A stretch of 5,456 nt of DNA from Bacteroidota bacterium (GTDB lineage: Bacteria > Bacteroidota > Bacteroidia > Bacteroidales > JAADJA01), in the NCBI GenBank assembly GCA_024278155.1, contig JAJRTT010000138.1, forward strand, positions 1 to 5,456, read 5' to 3'. Within the stretch, counting starts at the first letter, position 1. Every line of letters starts with the position of its first letter. The notes below the pieces were generated by a model. It saw only the letters and a program-made list of their open reading frames with translations, ran no database searches and was not told the DNA's origin. Positions 1 to 4,718 of this stretch are shown one piece after another. A program made the position numbers and the translations under genes.

Positions 1-563
1 CCGTAATTGTTGGAGCAATTGGAAATGACCACCGGCAAACCATAAGTATCATGGTAAGCTCGCACAAGATGGTCGGAGCTGGCCTTGGATGCAGAATAGG
101 GGCTGTGTGGGTCATAAGCGGTTTCTTCTGTAAAAACCCCTTCCACTCCAAGTGAACCATAAACTTCATCCGTGGAAATATGATAAAACAGTTTCCCCAT
201 AAAATTCATTTCCCAATATGATTTTGCCGCATTCAACAGATTGACCGTCCCCACAATGTTTGTCATGATAAACTCCATGGGATTGGTGATGGAGCGGTCA
301 ACATGGGATTCGGCGGCCAGATGGATCACTCCGTCAAAGCCATAATCCGTAAAAAGCTGTTGGATAAAATCGCCATCCACAATATCGCCCTTCACAAATT
401 CATAATTGGGTTCGTTTTCGATTTCTGTCAGGTTTTCGAGGTTCCCGGCATAGGTAAGTTTATCGAGGTTCACGATTTTGTATTCAGGGTATTTCTTCAC
501 AAACAAGCTTACGACATGTGAGCCGATAAAGCCTGCCCCTCCGGTGATCAATATGGTTTTCAT
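1..563 (-). CDS. rfbB: dTDP-glucose 4,6-dehydratase, N-terminal part (runs off left edge)
   Basis: Catalyses dTDP-glucose to dTDP-4-keto-6-deoxyglucose, the second step toward dTDP-rhamnose and other deoxysugars for surface polysaccharide. It is a cytosolic NAD-dependent extended SDR. The window holds the first 187 residues of a family that is usually about 340-350 long; the rest lies beyond position 1. It opens with the Rossmann motif GGAGFIGS (residues 8-15), followed by LTYAGNLENL (36-45), HLAAESHVDRS (81-91), the catalytic TDEVYG (131-136, with Asp132/Glu133) and YSASK (156-160, Tyr/Lys pair), ending in SNCSNNY. The set TDEVYG plus YxxxK separates RmlB from other SDRs. The start ATG (561-563) overlaps the stop of the upstream toxin gene as ATGA, and there is no clear Shine-Dalgarno, so translation coupled to the toxin is likely. 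A decayed copy of this gene start lies at 1211-1240. The identity is firm; the symbol rmlB is equivalent. Confidence 0.95.
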   Translation of the reverse strand, partial: MKTILITGGAGFIGSHVVSLFVKKYPEYKIVNLDKLTYAGNLENLTEIENEPNYEFVKGDIVDGDFIQQLFTDYGFDGVIHLAAESHVDRSITNPMEFIMTNIVGTVNLLNAAKSYWEMNFMGKLFYHISTDEVYGSLGVEGVFTEETAYDPHSPYSASKASSDHLVRAYHDTYGLPVVISNCSNNY

Positions 564-566
564 TTT
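537..566. repeat. Left copy of 30 bp direct repeat flanking the toxin-antitoxin pair
   Basis: This is the functional rfbB start region; it matches 1211-1240 at 26 of 30 positions. The mismatches are at 545, 546, 561 and 563, two of them within the ATG. The DNA between the copies (567-1210) is almost exactly the toxin-antitoxin operon with its promoter. Confidence 0.6.
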
Positions 567-913
567 TGTTGGTTTCTTAATTTTAATATTTCAAAACACC
601 CATATTTATTACTCTTAATGAAAGTCTCAATCTCTTGTGAATAGTCGATTAAAATATTGACAATGGCTTTGGTTCTTAAATTTCCTGTACGTATCCAAAT
701 GATTTTTGGTGGAAAACCAAATAATGAAGTCAGATCATTGAAATCCGAATCCTGTGTGACAATTATGAAGTCCGATTTCTTTGCATACTCCCAGATTTGT
801 CTGTCAGGCGCATTTATCAAACCTTCCTTTTTTACTGTTGTTGAACCGGTATGTTCTTCTGGAAGGAGTTTTAAAACCCTATGGGAAATATTTTGGTCAA
901 ACAGGAATCTCAT
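560..913 (-). CDS. DUF5615 PIN-like protein, probable toxin of a DUF433/DUF5615 pair
   Basis: A 117-residue protein that reads as a DUF5615 (Mut7-C/PIN-like) domain from end to end. The N-terminus MRFLFDQNIS matches the family's 'LLFDQNLS' opening with Asp6. It continues with PDRQIWEYAKK (36-46, Asp37), FIIVTQDSDFND (49-60, Asp55/Asp57/Asp60) and PPKIIWIRTGN (68-78). The conserved acidic residues suggest a metal-binding PIN-type RNase centre, so RNA cleavage is the expected toxic activity; this is inferred from the family. The ATG at 911-913 overlaps the stop of the DUF433 gene (ATGA, 910-913), and its own TGA (560-562) overlaps the rfbB start in the same way. That leaves no intergenic DNA on either side. 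Length is normal for the family and no key residue is obviously missing. Family assignment is confident; toxin activity was not demonstrated. Confidence 0.85.
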   Translation of the reverse strand: MRFLFDQNISHRVLKLLPEEHTGSTTVKKEGLINAPDRQIWEYAKKSDFIIVTQDSDFNDLTSLFGFPPKIIWIRTGNLRTKAIVNILIDYSQEIETFIKSNKYGCFEILKLRNQQK

Positions 914-1137
914 ACAGCAGCCTGGTATATTTTGTTTTCCCTATCGGCAGCATAACTTAGGGCCGCATAAATATCATTTTCGTTCAATTCATCAAAATCA
1001 GCCAATATATCCCCGACCGTCATCCCGGATGCAAGCCAACCAAGAATATCGCTTACCGTGATCCTCATTCCCCGGATACATGGTTTTCCGCCACGCTTGC
1101 CCGGTTCAATTGTTATTATGTGCTTATAATCTTTCAT
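910..1137 (-). CDS. DUF433 domain protein, probable antitoxin
   Basis: A 75-residue small protein with the typical DUF433 pattern: an early ITIEPGKRGGKPCIRGMRIT (residues 9-28), then VSDILGWLASGMTVGDILAD (29-48), then a helical ELNENDIYAALSYAADRE (50-67). The GGKPCIRGMRITV core followed by the IL..L..G.....IL helix-turn-helix-like region is diagnostic. DUF433 proteins commonly precede DUF5615 PIN-like proteins and are taken as the antitoxin and DNA-binding autoregulator of the pair. The gene is first in a chained operon, with its stop overlapping the toxin start by 4 bp. A promoter candidate and a short inverted repeat (1151-1164) lie just upstream, as expected for autoregulation. The ATG at 1135-1137 is the only sensible start. 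The function is inferred from family and arrangement. Confidence 0.85.
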   Translation of the reverse strand: MKDYKHIITIEPGKRGGKPCIRGMRITVSDILGWLASGMTVGDILADFDELNENDIYAALSYAADRENKIYQAAV

Positions 1138-1150
1138 GTTTCAAATATTT

Positions 1151-1164
1151 CAGTAAATATACTG
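1151..1164. promoter_or_regulatory. Possible antitoxin operator (inverted repeat)
   Basis: CAGTA-AATA-TACTG is a 14 bp inverted repeat with perfect 5 bp arms. It sits over the candidate -7 element, 14 bp upstream of the antitoxin ATG. Position and symmetry fit an autoregulatory operator, but a short palindrome in AT-rich DNA can arise by chance. Confidence 0.3.
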
Positions 1165-1186
1165 TTTTTTCTTTAGTTGATTTCAA
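1154..1186 (-). promoter_or_regulatory. Candidate promoter of the DUF433/DUF5615/rfbB operon
   Basis: On the minus strand, TTG (1186-1184) stands 22 nt ahead of TATATTTA (1161-1154), close to the Bacteroidota consensus TTG / TAnnTTTG, with the final G replaced by A and a slightly long spacer. Transcription would start near 1147-1150, leaving a leader of about 10-13 nt before the ATG at 1137. The match is imperfect, so this is a candidate only. Confidence 0.35.
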
Positions 1187-1210
1187 CTTTTTTATGGAGT
1201 AAAGATTTGT

Positions 1211-1240
1211 CCCTCCGGCAATCAATATGGTTTTTACTTT
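1211..1240 (-). pseudogene. Decayed duplicate of the rfbB 5' end
   Basis: This stretch aligns without gaps to 537-566, the first codons of rfbB, with 26 of 30 bases identical. On the minus strand it reads GTA-AAA-ACC-ATA-TTG-ATT-GCC-GGA-GGG (VKTILIAGG), against MKTILITGG in rfbB. The start codon has become GTA, and nothing after GGG follows an SDR. It is therefore a non-functional remnant of rfbB or, less likely, of another SDR gene with the same opening. Together with the intact start it brackets the toxin-antitoxin pair as a 30 bp imperfect direct repeat. One end abuts the TAACGG end of the element at 1240-1377. Confidence 0.6.
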
Positions 1241-1377
1241 AACGGTTTGCAAATATGGCTCGTAGCCGTTTGTTCGTATGGTTTTTGTTGATTCCTTGTA
1301 TTTTTTTATTCCTTCTCGTTTTTCTTAATAACTGCTAAACCGGCTATGGGCTGTGATTTGTTGTTGGTAGCCGTAAC
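1240..1377 (-). repeat. Gene-trailing imperfect palindromic element, copy A (attC-like outline)
   Basis: This 138 bp non-coding element starts right at the stop codon of the PDDEXK-like gene and ends flush with the rfbB remnant. On the plus strand it begins TAACGGTTTG (1240-1249) with GTAGCCG at 1262-1268, and it ends in TTGTTGGTAGCCGTAAC. The subterminal block around ATGGCTCGTAGCCG pairs imperfectly with CGGCTATGGGCTGT near 1341-1354, giving a stem with many G-U-type mismatches. It shares its end sequences, size and position after a gene with the element at 3398-3529. The middle is AT-rich and unrelated between the copies. No coding potential is seen. The nature is uncertain: a cassette recombination site, a small non-autonomous repeat, or a structured 3' UTR. 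Confidence 0.55.
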
Positions 1378-2241
1378 TTATTCATCTTCAATCGTTAACT
1401 TAAACCTAACAGAATGTATTTTTTCAAATAAACTTTGTTTACTTTTTATTGTTTTAGTGTCAACGTAAACCATAAATTCTTTGTAACGATTATAAGTAAA
1501 GTCAACTTTACTTTCTTCAAATATCTTCTTTATTAATTCTGCTTTTTCCTCGTCTTTTACCGAAAACATCAAAGCAGAAGCAGGTTTCATTCTCTTGTAA
1601 AGCCAATATGCATTTCTATTATCAATTGTTATACTCACATAACTTTGTGTGTAGCGAACTTCAATTTTTTCGTGTTTCGGTTTTAAGAACTCGAAAATAT
1701 CTTTTGCAGCAGAATTTGTCCAAGGGGCATCGGTATTCCAAGTAGTCTCATTTACTTGTTTTGTTTCTTCTTCCTCTTCTGGTTCTATGTATATATCAAT
1801 TATTTTTGAAAAGTTTAATATCTTGTCTCCATTTACTTCCAATAAATCTGCTTGTATAGCAATCATTGGAATATTAAGACTCATTAATTGTATGACATTG
1901 AAATATCTTCTATCAAAGGACTCTGCTACAAGTACACAAAAATGTTGTCTTTGGGGATACTTTCTTTTCTCATTATCCCAGTATTCAATTGCCCGAATAA
2001 TGTGTGAAGGGTCAGTCTCCCCAAGCATTACTTCAACTTCATACATTAAATTTTCTTCAGGTTCCTTTAATAGAATATCAAGTCTGCCGCCAGATGCTTG
2101 CTTCTTTTCCTTATTAACAGGAACAAGATTTCCAAGTCCAAGTATTTTCGGATTATCATAAATAATATCTTGAAGCCAATATTCGTTTTTCCCGGCATTT
2201 CTTATGTAAATTTTCTTTCCAATTTTTATTTCATTTTCCAT
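1378..2241 (-). CDS. PDDEXK-nuclease-like hypothetical protein
   Basis: A 287-residue soluble protein with no signal peptide or membrane segment. The N-terminal half carries what looks like a PDDEXK nuclease core: NEYWLQDIIYDNPKILGLG (residues 19-37, with Glu20 on the leading helix), then GGRLDILL (51-58, Asp55), then MYEVEVMLGE (66-75, Glu68-x-Glu70 in the E-x-K/E place), then HIIRAIEYWDNEKRKYP (80-96) and the strand FCVLVAES. This order (Glu, Asp, ExE, helix with Arg) is as in NucS/DUF91-like and restriction-type nucleases, with ExE replacing the usual ExK. An acidic stretch EPEEEEE (about 153-159) separates this from a C-terminal domain of about 120 residues that I do not recognise. The gene stands alone between a galE remnant and a palindromic element and is AT-rich compared with galE and rfbB, so acquisition is likely. 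Nuclease activity is inferred from the motif order only; a defence role is possible but not shown. Confidence 0.7.
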   Translation of the reverse strand: MENEIKIGKKIYIRNAGKNEYWLQDIIYDNPKILGLGNLVPVNKEKKQASGGRLDILLKEPEENLMYEVEVMLGETDPSHIIRAIEYWDNEKRKYPQRQHFCVLVAESFDRRYFNVIQLMSLNIPMIAIQADLLEVNGDKILNFSKIIDIYIEPEEEEETKQVNETTWNTDAPWTNSAAKDIFEFLKPKHEKIEVRYTQSYVSITIDNRNAYWLYKRMKPASALMFSVKDEEKAELIKKIFEESKVDFTYNRYKEFMVYVDTKTIKSKQSLFEKIHSVRFKLTIEDE

Positions 2242-2441
2242 ATGCTGTGGTATTTTACAGTTGCTAACTATTATGAATATGCATTATTATGTTCGTTTCT
2301 GTATGATGATGCTACGAAATTAGTATAATTTTTATATAAAGTGGAAGATGCAATCCGGGGATTCCCTTTCTCAGGACTATGCTGCGTGGCGAACAAATCT
2401 TAAGATTTGTATTTTATAAATCGTTTTTTCTGGTTTCAAAG
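2242..2441. other. Intergenic stretch without a gene; possible leader of the PDDEXK-like gene
   Basis: About 200 bp with no convincing gene. Next to the PDDEXK-like gene it is AT-rich. On the coding strand it contains TAATTTCG (about 2316-2323), a weak TAnnTTTG-like box with no TTG at the right distance, so no promoter is called. It also carries GTTAGCAACTG about 20 bp before the start, recalling the ends of the two palindromic elements. Positions 2341-2400 are less AT-rich and of unknown origin. The plus strand there can be read as a short peptide ending DYAAWRTNLKICIL, which I do not treat as a gene. Confidence 0.5.
2393..2410. repeat. Perfect 18 bp palindrome
   Basis: ACAAATCTTAAGATTTGT equals its own reverse complement. 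As RNA it gives a 7 bp AT-rich stem with a 4 nt loop. On the plus strand a T-rich stretch follows at some distance (2421-2430), so it could mark a weak plus-strand terminator or a dimeric binding site. No gene ends here on that strand. Confidence 0.4.
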
Positions 2442-2481
2442 ATTGGAAACCATTGTTGAACATATACTAGGAACCGATTAT

Positions 2482-2579
2482 CCTGCCGCCCGTTGGTGTT
2501 GTCACCAACGGGATTGACAAAACCTCCCGATGTCAACTGGAAGTCGTTTATGTAAGTGAGAACACCAATATGGGGCAGG
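2482..2579. repeat. Nested inverted repeat, decayed copy
   Basis: Left copy of the structure described at 4757-4854. Its first arm is intact and even stronger: a perfect 10 bp hairpin CCCGTTGGTG-TTGT-CACCAACGGG (2489-2512). In the second arm, the sequence matching GTTGGCGACAACACCAAC has decayed to GTAAGTGAGAACACCAAT, although the outer CCTGCC/GGCAGG pair is retained. No U-tract follows on the galE-coding strand, so it is not a standard intrinsic terminator. Confidence 0.6.
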
Positions 2580-2634
2580 AAATTATTCAACCTTCCGGGT
2601 TGCCACTGCATAGGCCATCTTCGACCCAAAAGGT

Positions 2635-2871
2635 TTAGTTGTTGGCCAGGGCCAGTTCCCATTTCCAGGCAGACCGCATCATTTCATCGATCCCTTTTTC
2701 GGCTTTCCAGCCCAGTTCACTATTGGCAAAAGCAGTATCGGCCCAGACTTTTCCAATGTCGCCGGCCCTTCTCTCCACGATTTTGTAGTTCAGTTTTACA
2801 CCTGTTGCTTTTACAAAGGAATTGATTACCTCCAAAACTGAAAAACCATTGCCGGTCCCAAGGTTGAACAT
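2635..2871 (-). pseudogene. galE: Truncated galE remnant (C-terminal 78 codons)
   Basis: The open frame begins MFNLGTGNGFSVLEVINSF and ends WKWELALANN. It matches the last 78 residues of the galE at 4911-5456 with 72 identical. It lacks the Rossmann fold, the TDE/YxxxK-type catalytic centre and most of the substrate domain, so it cannot be an epimerase. The coding frame upstream reads QIGKIKDVG and then meets TAG about 40 bp before the ATG, so the ATG at 2869-2871 is simply an internal Met. Of the 12 base differences from the working copy, about half change the amino acid, which suggests relaxed constraint. This is the displaced or duplicated 3' end left when the 1.8 kb block became lodged beside galE. 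Confidence 0.9.
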
Positions 2872-2920
2872 CCCTACGTCTTTTATTTTTCCTATTTGAT
2901 TTTCCTATTTTTTTAAAGCG

Positions 2921-3337
2921 CTAAGTCAACATAAATAATATTAATATTAGAGCCAATATTCCAATGACTGTGGTAAATTTTCCCATATTTTTTGACTTAG
3001 TCCACCCTGATAGTGAAATCATTGTTATTAAAGAAATAATTCCTATAAAAAAGGAGATTCCTCCAACAAGTTTAGGAAACATTAAATCATCTCCTGAAAC
3101 TTTAAATGGAAATCCTTCTGTTGTCATCATAAGAATTTTAGTCATTGAAAACAATGCAATCAAAAAGAAACTGGCAGCAATTGTAGCAGATTTCATTATA
3201 GTTCTCATCAAACGGTTATTGGTTTCTGAAACCAAAAAATTGGCTACTACCGCAACAGAAAAACCAGCCAACAACGAACTTATCATAATGATTTGGTCAG
3301 CGAGTTTATTCCAATACTCCAATGAGATTTCAATCAT
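2921..3337 (-). CDS. Small four-helix inner-membrane protein of unknown function
   Basis: A 138-residue, strongly hydrophobic protein. Four membrane segments are predicted by eye at about residues 15-36 (IIMISSLLAGFSVAVVANFL), 48-68, 90-110 (VGGISFFIGIISLITM) and 121-137. The loops are short, the one after helix 1 (SETNNRLMR) is positively charged at its end, and an acidic/polar connector (GFPFKVSGDD) lies between helices 2 and 3. The start MIEISLEYWNKLADQ is an amphipathic helix preceding helix 1. I recognise no named family; similar orphan four-helix proteins are common in Bacteroidota. It follows the palindromic element 3398-3529 and ends about 45 bp before the galE remnant. It is markedly AT-rich and may be co-transcribed with the lipoprotein gene 196 bp upstream. 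It is a credible gene by length, hydrophobic pattern and orientation, with function unknown. Confidence 0.75.
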   Translation of the reverse strand: MIEISLEYWNKLADQIIMISSLLAGFSVAVVANFLVSETNNRLMRTIMKSATIAASFFLIALFSMTKILMMTTEGFPFKVSGDDLMFPKLVGGISFFIGIISLITMISLSGWTKSKNMGKFTTVIGILALILILFMLT

Positions 3338-3397
3338 ATTAATTCATTTTATTATTAATTTATAATGTAGTGTTCGTGCATTTTTTTTGCTTGCAGT

Positions 3398-3529
3398 TAA
3401 CGGTTTGTATAAGAATAGTAGCCGATTTCGGAAGTAGATTTTTTCAATTTACTACTAAATTTTATGCGGACTACAATGTTCATATTTACTACAAACTTGG
3501 CTATTATTCTTATACTTTGGCAACAGTTA
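3398..3529 (-). repeat. Gene-trailing imperfect palindromic element, copy B (attC-like outline)
   Basis: A 132 bp element lying 4 bp past the lipoprotein gene's stop codon. The plus strand begins TAACGGTTTG (3398-3407) and ends TTTGGCAACAGTTA (3516-3529). Just inside are long inverted arms, GTATAAGAATAGTAGCC (3407-3423) and GGCTATTATTCTTATAC (3499-3515), which pair at 16 of 17 positions around a 75 nt AT-rich interior. The outer TAAC...GTTA ends also pair, while the GCC-type bases beside them remain unpaired. This recalls the outline of integron attC sites (core AAC...GTT ends, dyad arms, bulged bases, position 3' of a cassette ORF). The strict RYYYAAC/GTTRRRY cores are not met. It shares TAACGGTTTG and GTAGCCG with the element at 1240-1377. 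Confidence 0.6.
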
Positions 3530-3533
3530 TTGT

Positions 3534-4664
3534 TTATTTTGTCCAAGGTTCTTTGTCTGAAACGTCTTTGAATGTTTCTCCATCATAAACACTTATTCCA
3601 GACCAAGTACTAAACCAAAGTTGGCCTTTTTTGTCTTCAAAAATATGTTGAATTGTATTTGTAGCTAAACCGTCTTTGGTCGTAAATTGGGTAAATGATT
3701 TCCCGTCATATCGGTAAGCCCCAAAATTTTCAGCAGAGAACCAAATATTTCCTTTATTGTCTTCACAAAAATTATAGGTCTCTATGCCCTCAATATTTCC
3801 ATCTTTTGTGAAGTCAGTAAAAGAGTTTCCATCATATTTGCTCACACCACCATAAAAAGTTCCAATCCAAATATTTCCTTGACTGTCTTCAAAAAGGTCA
3901 GCCACATTATTGTCGGTTAGCCCGTTTTTAGTTGTAAAAAACTCAAATTCACTACCATTAAATTTAGTGATACCATAGCTATCATTGACAAACCACAAAT
4001 GCCCATTTTTATCTATTAAAATATCGCTGACTCTGTTTTCTGATAACATAGGTTCTGGCTTAGGGACATCAGGTTTCGGAACTTTGAAAGTCTCAAAGGT
4101 GGTTCCGTCGAATTTACTAACACCACCAACAGTAGCAATCCAAATAATTCCGTTTTTGTCAATTTCAATGTCCCAAATCTCATTATCGATTAATCCATTT
4201 TCTTCTGAATAATTTGTAAATGTATTTCCGTTATATTTTGTTAGACCACCGGAAGTGCCTAACCAAATATTCCCTATATCATCTTCAATAATAGCCCTTA
4301 CTGCACTACCACCCAATCTATCTTTTAAAGTATATTGTTTCAGGGAATCACCATTATAAACGATTACTCCATCGTGGTTGGTGCAAAACCAAAAATTATC
4401 ACTTTTGTCTTCATACATCTGCCAAATAAACTCACTTACCATTCCATTTAGGTTTGCGTGGATTTGAGGGAAAACTGTATTATTTCCAAAGAAATTAGTT
4501 TGTTCATTTTTTACTGCTTTTTCAATGATTTGTTGATTTAAATCGGAAGTTCTTTCTTTTGAAGATTTTTCATTTTCCTGTTTGCAAGAAAAAAAAAGCA
4601 GTGTAAATAAAACCAAGTATAGAGGTTTTAAAGCTGAAATGGTAGTTGTTTTGATTATATTCAT
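3534..4664 (-). CDS. Lipoprotein with a single seven-bladed Reg_prop beta-propeller
   Basis: A 376-residue protein exported by a type II signal peptide: a hydrophobic stretch (about 15-26) ends in the lipobox LLFFSC with the lipidated Cys27, followed by KQENEKSS. From about residue 75 it is built of seven repeats of about 42 residues of the two-component-regulator propeller (Reg_prop) type. Each has an N-[IL]-W-[IF]-x-[T] strand and a G[VI]xx[YF][DN]G turn. The core aromatics fall near residues 91, 133, 174, 223, 265, 307 and 349. Spacing is 41-42, except for 49 between blades 3 and 4, where a proline-rich insert (VPKPDVPKPEP) lies. Seven blades make one closed propeller. In hybrid sensor kinases such propellers form periplasmic glycan sensors, but here there is no membrane helix, kinase or DNA-binding domain. 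A surface-anchored ligand-binding protein is likely; the ligand is unknown. The ATG at 4662-4664 follows a weak purine tract (AAGAAAG); no clear promoter is seen. The gene is AT-rich compared with galE. Confidence 0.88.
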   Translation of the reverse strand: MNIIKTTTISALKPLYLVLFTLLFFSCKQENEKSSKERTSDLNQQIIEKAVKNEQTNFFGNNTVFPQIHANLNGMVSEFIWQMYEDKSDNFWFCTNHDGVIVYNGDSLKQYTLKDRLGGSAVRAIIEDDIGNIWLGTSGGLTKYNGNTFTNYSEENGLIDNEIWDIEIDKNGIIWIATVGGVSKFDGTTFETFKVPKPDVPKPEPMLSENRVSDILIDKNGHLWFVNDSYGITKFNGSEFEFFTTKNGLTDNNVADLFEDSQGNIWIGTFYGGVSKYDGNSFTDFTKDGNIEGIETYNFCEDNKGNIWFSAENFGAYRYDGKSFTQFTTKDGLATNTIQHIFEDKKGQLWFSTWSGISVYDGETFKDVSDKEPWTK

Positions 4665-4701
4665 TTACTTTCTTATGTTATGAAGAATTTTTTTTGGTTC
4701 T

Positions 4702-4718
4702 AATTGTTGCCAACAATT
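4702..4718. repeat. Short palindrome AATTGTTG-C-CAACAATT
   Basis: Eight-base perfect arms around one base, in the 5' region of the lipoprotein gene. It resembles the GGCAACA ends of the palindromic elements and is absent from the corresponding place in the left repeat copy (2432-2445), where the sequence is 11 bp shorter. It is therefore an insertion or deletion difference between the two copies. Confidence 0.4.

Larger units (their letters stand above)
2442..2876. repeat. Long direct repeat, left copy: galE 3' end plus downstream region
   Basis: This aligns to 4716-5151. The galE-coding part (2635-2871) matches 4911-5147 without gaps at 225 of 237 bases by eye. The downstream part (about 2471-2634) matches at roughly nine in ten with a 1 bp indel near 2582-2590. 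Weak similarity in the codons before ATG (GKIKDVG against GKSKVE) suggests galE homology may extend to about 2900. The two copies bracket the membrane-protein and lipoprotein genes. Confidence 0.9.

Noticed and set aside
657..1061. Plus-strand 134-codon frame opposite the DUF433/DUF5615 genes
   Set aside because: It is a shadow of two recognisable minus-strand families. The peptide has no recognisable domain.
1787..2328. Plus-strand frames opposite the PDDEXK-like gene and its leader
   Set aside because: Antisense shadows with low-complexity composition. The minus-strand frame is longer and has a coherent fold pattern.
2635..2871. Left galE fragment as an independent small gene
   Set aside because: It is only the C-terminal part of the epimerase with an internal Met as start, no catalytic residues, and an in-frame stop shortly upstream.
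2964..3365. Plus-strand frame opposite the membrane protein
   Set aside because: It mirrors the hydrophobic codons of the minus-strand gene. The minus-strand protein has clean helices and sensible loops, and all neighbours are on the minus strand.
3370..3588. Plus-strand 72-codon frame across the palindromic element
   Set aside because: It spans the inverted repeat and the 3' end of the lipoprotein gene, and has no recognisable protein features.
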